Below, piece after piece: positions 1 to 7,755 of a stretch of DNA of 22,061 nucleotides. Position 1 is the first letter of the stretch; the number at the start of each line of letters is the position of its first letter. Under the pieces are notes generated by a model. It made no database searches. It was given only the letters and a program-made list of their open reading frames with translations, and was not told where the DNA came from. A program made the translations under genes and the position numbers. The stretch is taken from positions 1 through 22,061 of the forward strand of contig CAAGJV010000289.1 of assembly GCA_900770205.1 (NCBI GenBank). The letters are read 5' to 3'. Source of the stretch: Desulfovibrionaceae bacterium (GTDB taxonomy: Bacteria; Desulfobacterota; Desulfovibrionia; Desulfovibrionales; Desulfovibrionaceae).

Positions 1-554
1 CATACAAGGAGAGATGCCGTGCCGGAAAGGGACGGGCCATCGAGATGGGCGCTATGGGGGAAGGTAAGCGTTCGCTTGTCGTTGAGGAAAACTGCCAGCT
101 CTCCTGTGAGGATGTTGTCCTCATAGGTGGCTGTGACCTCTCCCGACATGGAGACTTTTTGATTTCCATCCTCTACGCGACCTACTTTTGAGGTGGCATG
201 GATGATTCTTTCGTCTTTTTCTGCCGTTGTTTCCAGTCGATATCGGATATTGGGGTCACGCACAGTAATAGCGCCGGATTCCTGATTCAGTGTTGCCCAG
301 TCTGCATTAAGGTCAAAGGTTTTCTGGCCTGCATTCCCCTGTGTCAGGCGAATGCCTCGAACGGCAAGATCAACAGCATTTTTCACCTCCTCCGGTGGAG
401 AGGTAAGCAACTTGTTCAGATCGGCAGAACGCACGATATTTTTCATGGCTTCCAGCGCCTGCCTGGTTTTCCAGCTCTGCCATCCGTACCATACTCCCCA
501 TACGAAGAGGAGGGCGGCCAGAAGGGCAAGCGTTCTCTTCAGAGAATCTTTCAT
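1..554 (-). CDS. lptC: LPS export protein LptC, C-terminus cut by window edge
   Basis: LptC is a bitopic inner-membrane protein that passes lipopolysaccharide from the LptBFG transporter to periplasmic LptA. Reading the minus strand from ATG at 554-552 gives an open frame to the left edge, about 184 residues without a stop. The N-terminus (MKDSLKRTLALLAALLFVWG) is a short basic stretch followed by one membrane segment at about residues 8-26. The rest is polar and beta-rich, with the LptC-like pattern of a derivative-insensitive strand region ending in GELAVFLNDKRTLTFPHS. The start overlaps the kdsC stop by four bases (ATGA), so the two genes are translationally coupled. The kdsC-lptC order is common in Gram-negative LPS loci and supports the name. 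Identification rests on topology, partner gene and general sequence character; the sequence itself is poorly conserved in this family. Confidence 0.8.
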   Translation of the reverse strand, partial: MKDSLKRTLALLAALLFVWGVWYGWQSWKTRQALEAMKNIVRSADLNKLLTSPPEEVKNAVDLAVRGIRLTQGNAGQKTFDLNADWATLNQESGAITVRDPNIRYRLETTAEKDERIIHATSKVGRVEDGNQKVSMSGEVTATYEDNILTGELAVFLNDKRTLTFPHSAHLDGPSLSGTASLLV

Positions 555-1138
555 ACGCGGGCTGGTCCTGTAGCAGCGGTCCAGAGATCCGCAGGATTTT
601 TTTCACTGCCGCGTGCGGCAAGCAGAAATTCTATGGCCTCCCGAACGGCTCCTTCGCCTCCGCGGGCGGAGGTGATGTACAAGGCTTCCTTCTTTACCTG
701 GGCAACAGCGTTGGCTACAGCCATAGGCATGCCTACGGAACGCATGGGGTCGAGGTCTATCCAGTCATCGCCAAGATAGGCCATTTCCTCTTTTTTCAGA
801 CCATATTTTTTCCGTATGGATTCCAGCTTCGGAAGTTTGGATTCAAAACCGGCATAGTAATCTTTCACACCAAGCTGAGACATTCTGGCCAGCACGCAAG
901 GGTCGTTCCTTCCCGTGATGATGCCTATGCCAAGCCCCGATGCCAGAGCTGTTTTGATGCCTATGCCGTCCTGTGCATGGAAGCATTTTATGGGATGGCC
1001 ATTTTCCTGGAAGTACAGCTTGCCATCGGTGCATACACCATCGACATCAAGGACAAGATAACGGACGGTTGCGGCGGAACGAAGAACATCTTCGCTGATA
1101 GAGAAATCGGACATGGAGGGGGAGGGGATGGTTGGCAT
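551..1138 (-). CDS. kdsC: 3-deoxy-D-manno-octulosonate 8-phosphate phosphatase (KdsC)
   Basis: Removes phosphate from Kdo 8-phosphate to give Kdo, the inner-core sugar of LPS; cytoplasmic HAD-superfamily enzyme without a cap domain, normally a tetramer. The 195 residues match the family length (about 170-190). Visible motifs: HAD motif I LDVDGVCTDG with nucleophile and acid D31 and D33; motif II threonine in IITGR (T75); motif III lysine around residue 101 (ESKLPK); motif IV GDDWIDL with D124 and D125. The start at 1138 has an AGAGAG ribosome-binding site about 5 bases upstream. Met9 is an alternative start but has no Shine-Dalgarno in front of it. kdsC is the first gene of its unit here, behind a promoter at 1184-1212, and is coupled to lptC downstream. 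Confidence 0.93.
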   Translation of the reverse strand: MPTIPSPSMSDFSISEDVLRSAATVRYLVLDVDGVCTDGKLYFQENGHPIKCFHAQDGIGIKTALASGLGIGIITGRNDPCVLARMSQLGVKDYYAGFESKLPKLESIRKKYGLKKEEMAYLGDDWIDLDPMRSVGMPMAVANAVAQVKKEALYITSARGGEGAVREAIEFLLAARGSEKNPADLWTAATGPARV

Positions 1139-1183
1139 ATTGCTCTCTTTGCGTATGCAAGGACATGATGTTGTCGGGAAGAG

Positions 1184-1212
1184 AAAATATCCTGAAAAAC
1201 GTGTTCCGTCAA
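1184..1212 (-). promoter_or_regulatory. Putative sigma-70 promoter of kdsC-lptC
   Basis: On the minus strand a TTGACG box (1212-1207, 5 of 6 to consensus) is followed after 17 bases by TATTTT (1189-1184, 4 of 6). The predicted start near 1177 leaves a leader of about 39 bases before kdsC. Confidence 0.5.
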
Positions 1213-1301
1213 AAAAAAGAAACGTGCTTTTCGGGGGGGATCGATGGGGAAAGATGAGAAGGAATTTTTGCTTGTCAGTAGTGTTGTTATCCGTTAGTTT
1301 C

Positions 1302-1332
1302 TTGACTAGTTTGGTGGAAGAATCCTTATACG
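1302..1332 (+). promoter_or_regulatory. Weak putative promoter of the glycosyltransferase gene
   Basis: TTGACT at 1302-1307 (5 of 6) and TATACG at 1327-1332 (4 of 6) are separated by 19 bases, longer than the preferred 17. It is placed correctly for the gene starting at 1369. No better pair was seen between the two divergent genes. Confidence 0.3.
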
Positions 1333-1368
1333 GTCGGTTTTAGCCGATGTATGCTTGTGAGGGAAGCT

Positions 1369-2322
1369 ATGATTCATTGCGCAGTTTGCTTTCATGATTC
1401 CGGTTCCATGTATAAGACGGTTTATTGTGCATTGCTGTCTTTATTTGAGCATGCCTCGGATTCAGTTCATGTTCATGCGCTTATTGATGAATCTGTTATT
1501 CCCTATAAACACTGGCTTCAGGAGTTATGCGAGAGCTTTCATAATACGATTTCCTTTTATGAATCTGTCAATATTCCGGATGATATTCTTGCTATGTTTC
1601 CCGGCAATGTTGGGGCATATACGAATGCCAGCCTCTTTCGTATGTGTCTTCACGAATATCTTCCTGAAAATATAAATAAAGTCGTTTACTTTGATTGTGA
1701 TATCATTTTTGAGAGAGATATTGCTGAATTATGGAATATGGACTTGGGCAGTGCATGGATGATTGCCGCTCATGATCCTGAGAGGGTATGGTCGTCGAGG
1801 AAAAAGAAATATTATCTCGATGCTCTCCATATCGATGAGAAGCGGTACTTCAACAGCGGCGTACTGCTGATGAATTTGAAAGCGCTTCGGGCAGCCTCTG
1901 AAAAGGAAAATATTTTCTGGCACACCTATCGCCAGAAAGCGGATTATTTTTCTACACTAAAGTTTCCCGTGTTCGACCAGGATCTCTTGAACCATATGCT
2001 GAGCGGAGATACGGAGAAGCTGCAGCTTGTTGATGCCACCTATAACTATGAACTCTGCCTCCATGACAGGCGTTTCATGCGCATGAAGGAACTGGAGGGG
2101 ATGATTCTTCATTTTCCCGCTCTGAAGCCATGGCAGAAGTTTTTTCCTGCCCAGATGATTTACTGGAAATATTTTTTAAAATCTCCATGGAGAGATGAGG
2201 CTCTTCCGATGATAGAAGAGCGTATATTTGATCCTGCCGACAGAATATGGCCTCTCTTGCTGTGGATATGGAAGAGGCACGAAAAGTTCAGGTGGCTGAC
2301 GAAACTGTATGCACACCGCTGA
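1369..2322 (+). CDS. Glycosyltransferase family 8 protein (LgtC/WaaI-like)
   Basis: Retaining glycosyltransferase of the GT8 family, which transfers galactose or glucose from UDP-sugars, usually onto LPS core or other surface glycans, on the cytoplasmic face of the membrane. From the chosen start the protein has 317 residues. The metal-binding DxD is D109-C-D111 in VVYFDCDIIF; YFNSGVLLMNL (160-170), FDQDLLNHM (202-210) and the H248...KPW255 motif are the other family hallmarks. Start: ATG at 1369 has GAGGG 5 bases upstream and begins right at the first beta strand; the in-frame ATG at 1351 has no ribosome-binding site. The 5' half is very AT-rich (18 of 60 bases G+C at 1681-1740), unlike the flanking genes, which suggests horizontal transfer. 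Acceptor and sugar cannot be told from sequence. Confidence 0.88.
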   Translation: MIHCAVCFHDSGSMYKTVYCALLSLFEHASDSVHVHALIDESVIPYKHWLQELCESFHNTISFYESVNIPDDILAMFPGNVGAYTNASLFRMCLHEYLPENINKVVYFDCDIIFERDIAELWNMDLGSAWMIAAHDPERVWSSRKKKYYLDALHIDEKRYFNSGVLLMNLKALRAASEKENIFWHTYRQKADYFSTLKFPVFDQDLLNHMLSGDTEKLQLVDATYNYELCLHDRRFMRMKELEGMILHFPALKPWQKFFPAQMIYWKYFLKSPWRDEALPMIEERIFDPADRIWPLLLWIWKRHEKFRWLTKLYAHR

Positions 2323-2328
2323 TATTTC

Positions 2329-2349
2329 AGAATATTTTAGAAATATTCT
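2329..2349. terminator. AT-rich hairpin between converging genes
   Basis: A perfect 9-base inverted repeat (AGAATATTT / AAATATTCT) with a 3-base loop lies between the converging glycosyltransferase and export-protein genes and overlaps the latter's stop codon. There is no clear U-tract and the stem is AT-rich, so it may be only a weak bidirectional terminator. Confidence 0.3.
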
Positions 2350-3961
2350 AGAGATCCAGAATGACTTTGCAGGCAACAGCCACCTGATAGAGAATTTGGG
2401 AGACTTCCTTAACGGCCTGCATGTTTTTGGAGTCAACTCGGGGCAGAACGAGAATCTGGTCTCCCGGGCGTACGGTTTTCGCTTTCGGCGTGACTTCACC
2501 ATCGGGGTGAACAACAAGGATATTTGAGGTATCGGCTCTGTTGCTGAAGCCTCCGGCACTTTTGATGTAGTCTTCCATGCTGCGCTCATTATTCCACACT
2601 ATGGCCTGAGGCATGATGACTTCCCCGCTGATCATGACGACATCTGTTTTTTCAGGAATGACGATGATGTCGTTGTTTTCCAAGGCGATATCGGCTGTCT
2701 TTCCGCCGCTTCCGACAACAACGATGCCTTCTGGTTCCGCTTTTCTGGCTCTATCGATGAAGCTGGAGAGCATTTCGGCTTCCTTGGCACGGATCTGAGC
2801 TTCATCGTTGCTGGAAGAGGTAGCTGTATACGCATTGTGTTCCAGTCTGTTCAGAGCATCTTCAATGGCTTTTTTCTGCTGTTTTGCTGTACTCTGCCGT
2901 TTGATATAGAGTCCGGAGAGATTGGCTCTGTTCGGGTCGACAGAAATATAGCTCAGCACTTCCTTCAGTCGGGCGTTGCGCCGTACAGGAAAGCGTGAGG
3001 ATCCGAGAATGGCCCCCTGAGCTTCAACCATGATGGTATTGCCTGCCTTATCGGCTTGAAAACGGATCTGATCATCGTTTTCCAGCCTGAGTTTGTTGAA
3101 CTCCTTGATAGACAGATACTGGTTGTATGGAATTCCGTTTCGGAAGCCGGATATGCTTACATGGGAGGCTTTGGAAGTTGGATCGGACAAGCGTATCAGC
3201 GCTTCTCCCGTCATTTTCCCTTTGTCGAATTCAAATCGGGCGGCGTTGCGGACTTCTCCGCTGGCTGATACGGAAGGGCCTTTTTCTCCCACAACAATGG
3301 TATCTCCATCGCTGAAGCGGAGAGAAGGTATCTGGCCGAAAAGGATGAAGGGATAGAGATCGGCAGCTGCGACAGGCTGCTGATTTCTGAGGATACGGAT
3401 ATCGCGGTAGCTGCCTCGCCTGGAGTCTATGCCGCCGGCCTTGTCAAGGAAGGAGAGAATACTGTCGGAAGCCATTCCCTGATAATGCCCGGGATGATTG
3501 ACAAAACCGGTAACGAATACGGAGATGGACTGCGTATCAAGAGGCCGTGCATAAACCTGAACATCGGTGATGCCGGATACGTTCAGTTTGCTTGCGATGG
3601 CCTGCTGTATCTGAGAAGCATCTGCGCGGGGAAGCCCCGAAAGAGGAATGATGCCTATTTCAGGTAATTCCAGTGTTCCGTCCTGCGATATCGTAAATAT
3701 GTTATCGATAGTGCGGCTTCCCCACAGGCGGATAAGAATGCGGTCTCCATGCTGGATAGTCGATGGAGATGTTCCTGAGGAAAAATTACCCTGGAAAAGA
3801 TTGCAGCCAAAGGGTTGAGGTTCCTGAACCTGGAGAGCAGACGTTGCGGTGGCTTTTGCCGTTGCCGTAGCGGTGGCAGTAGCGGTACTTGCAGATTCTG
3901 CCGCTGTTGCTGAAGAAGCCAGTACTGATATCAGAGAAAGAATAAGGATAAGAAAACGCAT
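2348..3961 (-). CDS. Polysaccharide export protein, Wza-like with SLBB domains
   Basis: Member of the polysaccharide export/SLBB family, whose characterised relative Wza forms the outer-membrane channel for capsule or exopolysaccharide. The 537-residue protein starts with a classical signal peptide (about 1-20, cleavage after SSATA). A low-complexity Thr-Ala stretch (about 26-40) follows. A Poly_export-like domain (about 65-145, with GDRILIRLW and SQDGTLELPEIG) and SLBB-like domains follow, the clearest at about 147-225 (VFVTGFVNHPGHY to DGDTIVVGE) and near the C-terminus (ISGEVIMPQAIVW to RPGDQILVLP). Unlike Wza it has no lipobox cysteine. A lipoprotein gene ends 42 bases upstream on the same strand, so the two probably form an operon. 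No tyrosine kinase, Wzx or Wzy gene is in the window, so the exported polymer is unknown. Confidence 0.85.
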   Translation of the reverse strand: MRFLILILSLISVLASSATAAESASTATATATATAKATATSALQVQEPQPFGCNLFQGNFSSGTSPSTIQHGDRILIRLWGSRTIDNIFTISQDGTLELPEIGIIPLSGLPRADASQIQQAIASKLNVSGITDVQVYARPLDTQSISVFVTGFVNHPGHYQGMASDSILSFLDKAGGIDSRRGSYRDIRILRNQQPVAAADLYPFILFGQIPSLRFSDGDTIVVGEKGPSVSASGEVRNAARFEFDKGKMTGEALIRLSDPTSKASHVSISGFRNGIPYNQYLSIKEFNKLRLENDDQIRFQADKAGNTIMVEAQGAILGSSRFPVRRNARLKEVLSYISVDPNRANLSGLYIKRQSTAKQQKKAIEDALNRLEHNAYTATSSSNDEAQIRAKEAEMLSSFIDRARKAEPEGIVVVGSGGKTADIALENNDIIVIPEKTDVVMISGEVIMPQAIVWNNERSMEDYIKSAGGFSNRADTSNILVVHPDGEVTPKAKTVRPGDQILVLPRVDSKNMQAVKEVSQILYQVAVACKVILDL

Positions 3962-4003
3962 AATGGCCTTCTTTCTGTACGATAACTGTGGATATTCGGC
4001 TGG

Positions 4004-4357
4004 TTAACGCTCGAGTCCTCTTCCCCAGATGCGGGGCATGAGTTCCCATCCTTCCCCCTGCCGGCAGAGAATGATGATTTCTGCTTCATGGGGAGGCTGG
4101 CTGACAACGGCGCGGCGGCATTCCCGCCCCGAAGCTGCCGTGAAGCTCTCTTCGACCATGATATCGACAAGGCCGCCGAAAGCCGGGTCGTCTATGGAGG
4201 CATGGGCGCCGGCGCTGTTCAGAGAAATGAATTGGGGCACGGGAGAGAGCTGAGGGGCAGGCTGCGGAAGATCCGGCCCTGTATTTTTACCGAAGGGATT
4301 GGCAATGCATCCGCTCAGCAGCAAACAGAAAGCAAAAAGAACAGGAAAAATACGCAT
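4004..4357 (-). CDS. Small outer-membrane-type lipoprotein, partner of export protein
   Basis: 117-residue lipoprotein. MRIFPVLFAFCLLLSGC is a type II signal peptide with lipobox LLSG-C17; residue +2 is Ile, so no inner-membrane retention signal is apparent. A Pro-rich linker (about 28-42) follows, then a compact C-terminal region with SFTAASGRECRR and a second cysteine in IILCRQGEGW (C80 and C98, possible disulfide). This SA/AASGR-x-CR pattern resembles short conserved C-terminal modules in surface lipoproteins encoded next to polysaccharide genes, but I cannot name the family. GAGGAC lies 6 bases before the ATG, and a good promoter lies just upstream. Being first in an operon with the SLBB protein suggests it helps assemble or anchor the export channel; that is inference. 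Confidence 0.75.
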   Translation of the reverse strand: MRIFPVLFAFCLLLSGCIANPFGKNTGPDLPQPAPQLSPVPQFISLNSAGAHASIDDPAFGGLVDIMVEESFTAASGRECRRAVVSQPPHEAEIIILCRQGEGWELMPRIWGRGLER

Positions 4358-4390
4358 GGTATGTCCTCAGAGGATATTTCTGGCGGAAAG

Positions 4391-4420
4391 ACTATAGGGC
4401 TGATGTATTCCTTCTGTCTA
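4391..4420 (-). promoter_or_regulatory. Strong putative promoter of the lipoprotein/export operon
   Basis: Minus-strand TAGACA (4420-4415, 5 of 6) and TATAGT (4396-4391, 5 of 6) are 18 bases apart. The predicted start near 4384 gives a leader of about 27 bases containing the GAGGAC ribosome-binding site. Confidence 0.6.
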
Positions 4421-4480
4421 GTAGCCTGAAAAGGTCAGGAAAGGCAGTGATGGATAGATAAAACAATAAATTTCAATAAA

Positions 4481-5812
4481 TTATGAATTAAAAAGCTGAG
4501 CGTCTTTTTCTATATGCCGGGCTGTGAACAGGGCTCCTCCCAGGCGGGGAGCAAGCCAGTTTTGAAATTTTTCCCGGATGGCGGCTCTGTCTGAGACATG
4601 TGCAGCTTCATCAAGCATGATATCAATGACTTCTTTGGGGGTGTGGGCGATACGCAGAAGCGATGTTGCTTCCAGAGAGGGGAGAGCTCTGGATTCCGAA
4701 GTTATGGCCCAAAGAAAATTACTGGCAGAAGGACCTATGCAGGGAACACAGCCTGCAGAAAGAGCTTCAAGAAAATTCTGTCCGCCCTGTCCGAAACTGC
4801 CGCCGACAAAGACTGCACCGGCAGCAGCATAAAGATGGGGAAGATCGCCAAAACGGTTCCAGATAAGAATATGCTTTCGGGGAAGAGGCTGGTTGGGAAG
4901 AAGATCTGAGGCCAGGACAACGGAGAATCCCAGATCTTCCAGAACGCTTTTCCATGATTCCGTGCGGTGCAGATGCCTGGGGACGATAATGACGGCAGCA
5001 TGGGGAACGGACTGATAAATGCGCTTAAGCTGACCGGGGATGCGGACTTCCTCACACTCCCGGACGGAAGCAAAAAGGAAAACCGGATTGCGGGTGCCGG
5101 AAAGGCAGAACTGGTCGGAGAGGTGAGATTTGAGATTTTGCGCGGCAAGATCGAATTTGATGTTGGGCATGATGCCGACAGTGCATGGGAAGATGGATTG
5201 AAAGCCGCTTTGATCATGCGAAGATACGGCATGTATGGAAAGCGGAGATATTTCATTCATAAGGGAAGAGAACATCTTGCCAAAGCGGATAGTTGACTTG
5301 GTGATGCGGCCGTTGAAGACATGAACTGGAATATGTTTTTCACGGCATCCGGCCAGGAGTGACGGCCAGAGTTCTGTTTCCAGAAGAACCATAACGCGGG
5401 GAGACGCCATGGAGACGGCTTTTCTGGCAATGTCAGGGTGATCGAGCGGAGCGAATCGAACAAGAATCGACAGACAGGGATGCGTTGATTGCAGAGTGGG
5501 GATGGCTTTTTCTATGATATCGCGGCCCTGCCTCGTCCATGTCGTGATAAGAACGCGCATGGGAAGAGCAGCATTGAATTTCTGGCAGATGGCCAGGGCC
5601 AGTCTGGCTTCTCCGCCAGACGATGCCTGAAGCCATATATCGATGGGCCGGCCGGAACATGGCGAGGAGGGCTGGTGAAGCCAGTCTTCCGGTATGAGGC
5701 GTTCTCTCCAGCCGTCGGCTAGTCTGGGGCGTCTTTTGAGAAAGGGGAGTAAAAGATTCCAGAGAGTACGGTAGACGAGGAAAAACGGGCGGGAAAAGAG
5801 CGCTGCTGCCAT
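4481..5812 (-). CDS. waaA: 3-deoxy-D-manno-octulosonic acid transferase (WaaA/KdtA)
   Basis: Transfers Kdo from CMP-Kdo to the lipid A precursor at the inner-membrane face; GT30 family, GT-B fold. The 443 residues fit the family (about 420-450). An N-terminal hydrophobic anchor (about 5-25) precedes the acceptor-binding domain. The catalytic base is expected to be E68 in LQASSGGEAR. Other landmarks are RFAPLD (119-124), LLETELWPSLL (143-153), NGRI (167-170), MPNIKFDL, and the donor-side GGSFGQGGQNFLEALSAG segment in the C-terminal half. The ribosome-binding site AAGGAGC is 5 bases before the ATG. The gene stands alone, after the terminator of the upstream flavoprotein gene. With kdsC in the window it completes two steps of Kdo use; kdsA and kdsB are elsewhere. 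Whether one or two Kdo residues are added cannot be read from the sequence. Confidence 0.93.
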   Translation of the reverse strand: MAAALFSRPFFLVYRTLWNLLLPFLKRRPRLADGWRERLIPEDWLHQPSSPCSGRPIDIWLQASSGGEARLALAICQKFNAALPMRVLITTWTRQGRDIIEKAIPTLQSTHPCLSILVRFAPLDHPDIARKAVSMASPRVMVLLETELWPSLLAGCREKHIPVHVFNGRITKSTIRFGKMFSSLMNEISPLSIHAVSSHDQSGFQSIFPCTVGIMPNIKFDLAAQNLKSHLSDQFCLSGTRNPVFLFASVRECEEVRIPGQLKRIYQSVPHAAVIIVPRHLHRTESWKSVLEDLGFSVVLASDLLPNQPLPRKHILIWNRFGDLPHLYAAAGAVFVGGSFGQGGQNFLEALSAGCVPCIGPSASNFLWAITSESRALPSLEATSLLRIAHTPKEVIDIMLDEAAHVSDRAAIREKFQNWLAPRLGGALFTARHIEKDAQLFNS

Positions 5813-5875
5813 AAAAGCTCCTTTTGCGTACTATGCTCTATTGAGAAGGCGTATGCAAGTACCCGTTTATGCAAA

Positions 5876-5913
5876 AGGAAAATGCGGAATACCTTGGCAT
5901 TCCGCATTTTCCT
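5876..5913 (-). terminator. Intrinsic terminator after the CoA-disulfide reductase gene
   Basis: A perfect 15-base inverted repeat (5876-5890 with 5899-5913) has an 8-base loop. It lies about 45 bases past the flavoprotein stop, in the minus direction. The stem ends in TTTTCCTTTT-type sequence on that strand. The GC core GCGGAAT flanked by A and T runs makes it potentially bidirectional. Confidence 0.7.
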
Positions 5914-5958
5914 GATAGAGATGGGATTTCGCCGCAGCGATGTATGGGAGCGGGTTTA

Positions 5959-7674
5959 TCAGAACTTGTCTTCGTCACCGCGTTTGCGCAGGGCAGTGTG
6001 ACCGCCGGCGGAGTTCACTGTCTCTATGCCCATGGCGCGAAGCTTGAGCTGCGCTTCATAGGCACGGGTTCCGGTGTTGCATACAAGAGCGACAGGTCGA
6101 TCCGTAGGCACTTCCTTGGCTCTGGCGTTGAATTCTTCCAGCGGCAGGGAGAGGTACTGGCCAGGATGGCGTTCTTCGATGGGCTTGCCTGCTTTGGCGG
6201 GGCGGATATCGATGAACATATAGTTGTTTTCATCGCGTTTTTCCCACAGGTCAACAAATTCATCGGGCGTAATGGACTTGTGGTATCCGCTGACAACGTT
6301 GTCGGCCACGTTGCCCGCAGCGTTGATGACGTCCATGGCAGAAGCAAAGGGCGGAGCGTAGCAGACTTCAAGATTGGAGAGATCGTTCAGCGTGGGTCGG
6401 GAAACCTGCAGCATGGCGGCCACGGCATCCGTACGGGCTTTTACGGCAGAGCCATCGGTGCTCATGCCCTGAATGCCGAGAACACGCCGGCTCTGCTTAT
6501 CAACGACAACATTGATGCTGGTATTGGTATGCCCGGGATAGAAATGGGCCTTGTCGGAACTTTCCATGCTGACTTCGATAGCATCGAACCCGGCCATCCG
6601 TGCCTGGTGCAGTGTCAGGCCTGCACCGGTGGCGTGCATCGTGTTCAGCTTAACGCACCAGGAACCGACAACGCCTTCAAAGGTTGCCTGTCCGCCGGCA
6701 AGATTAGTACCGATGACGCGGCCCTGTCTGTTGGCCATGGAGCCAAGAGGCAGATAGGAGAAATCGCCGGAAATGAGGTTGCGGACGACAACCACATCGC
6801 CGCCGGCATAAATGTCGGGATCGGATGTCTGCATGTGGGAGTTTACAATAATGCCGCCGCGGGGGTGGCAGATGATGCCGGCATCGGAAGCAATTTTGGA
6901 ATTGGGGGTCACGCCGATGGAGAAAATGACTTCGTCGGCTTCAATGGTGCGCTTGTTGGTGACAACTTCGCATACGGCGCCGTCTTTGCCCTTGAGTTCC
7001 TTCACCGCTTCGCCGGTAAGGACGGTTATGCCGAGTTCCTCAAGGTCGTGCTTGGCCATCTGGCTGAAGTTGTAGCAGAGCTGGGCAGGGAGGATATGAT
7101 CGACCATTTCGATGACGGTGACCTTGATTCCCCACATATCAGCCAGGGCAACGGCCATTTCCAGGCCGATAAAACCAGCGCCGATGATAACTGCATGATT
7201 GATTTTACGGGCCGCACACTGTTCCTGAATAGCTTTAGCGGCTTCAAGGCAGGTGACGGAGGTGACATTTTTCAAATCGGTGCCGGGGATGGGAGGAATA
7301 CGGGGGCTGCTGCCGGTGGCAATGACCAGCTTGTCATAGGGCATATCGCTTTTTTCGCCGGTCTGCGTATTTTCCACGGTGACTGTCTTTTCCCTGCGGT
7401 TGATGGACAGGGCACGGGTGTGGCAGATGGCATTGACGCCCTTGAGTTCCTTGAAAAATGCTTCATCGCGAACAACACCTGCATTTGTTGTGCGCAGGCC
7501 GTTCATCTGAGGGACATCTCCGCCGACGAAGTAGGGGATGCCGCATCCGCCATAGGAAATGTAGGTGCCCTGATCTATCATGGTGATGTTGCTGTCGGGC
7601 ATGAGGCGTTTGGCACGTGCGGCAGCCTTAGGGCCAAGCGCGACTCCGCCGATGATGAGAATATTGAGAGCCAT
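5959..7674 (-). CDS. CoA-disulfide/persulfide reductase with C-terminal rhodanese domain
   Basis: FAD- and NAD(P)H-dependent pyridine nucleotide disulfide oxidoreductase of the CoA-disulfide reductase type fused to a rhodanese domain. Characterised fusions of this type reduce CoA disulfides, CoA persulfides or polysulfide, linking it to sulfur metabolism. The 571-residue protein has an FAD-binding motif at the N-terminus (LIIGGVALGPKAAARAKR) and the single redox cysteine C44 in YGGCGIPYFVGG. A second dinucleotide motif VIIGAGFIGLEMA, the FAD-contacting YAGGDVV, a dimerisation domain, and a rhodanese domain with active-site C532 in CNTGTRAYEA follow. Start: the ATG at 7674 has GGAGG 8 bases upstream and begins directly at the FAD fold; an upstream in-frame TTG at 7710 is less likely. 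It is monocistronic, with its own terminator. Substrate choice among CoA disulfide, persulfide and polysulfide is not decided by sequence. Confidence 0.9.
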   Translation of the reverse strand: MALNILIIGGVALGPKAAARAKRLMPDSNITMIDQGTYISYGGCGIPYFVGGDVPQMNGLRTTNAGVVRDEAFFKELKGVNAICHTRALSINRREKTVTVENTQTGEKSDMPYDKLVIATGSSPRIPPIPGTDLKNVTSVTCLEAAKAIQEQCAARKINHAVIIGAGFIGLEMAVALADMWGIKVTVIEMVDHILPAQLCYNFSQMAKHDLEELGITVLTGEAVKELKGKDGAVCEVVTNKRTIEADEVIFSIGVTPNSKIASDAGIICHPRGGIIVNSHMQTSDPDIYAGGDVVVVRNLISGDFSYLPLGSMANRQGRVIGTNLAGGQATFEGVVGSWCVKLNTMHATGAGLTLHQARMAGFDAIEVSMESSDKAHFYPGHTNTSINVVVDKQSRRVLGIQGMSTDGSAVKARTDAVAAMLQVSRPTLNDLSNLEVCYAPPFASAMDVINAAGNVADNVVSGYHKSITPDEFVDLWEKRDENNYMFIDIRPAKAGKPIEERHPGQYLSLPLEEFNARAKEVPTDRPVALVCNTGTRAYEAQLKLRAMGIETVNSAGGHTALRKRGDEDKF

Positions 7675-7725
7675 GGTGAAAGCCTCCGGATAATGGGTTC
7701 TGAATATCAAAAACTTTTGGTCGAC

Positions 7726-7755
7726 ATTTTATCAGAAAGTTGGGGATTCATGCAA
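7726..7755 (-). promoter_or_regulatory. Weak putative promoter of the CoA-disulfide reductase gene
   Basis: Minus-strand TTGCAT (7755-7750, 3 of 6) and TAAAAT (7731-7726, 5 of 6) are 18 bases apart. The leader would be about 45 bases and include the GGAGG site. The region is AT-rich, so alternatives exist. Confidence 0.3.

Noticed and set aside
988..1212. 74-codon minus-strand frame overlapping the kdsC start
   Set aside because: It overlaps kdsC in another frame and would cross the kdsC promoter; the translation is Pro/Ser-rich and unlike any protein I recognise.
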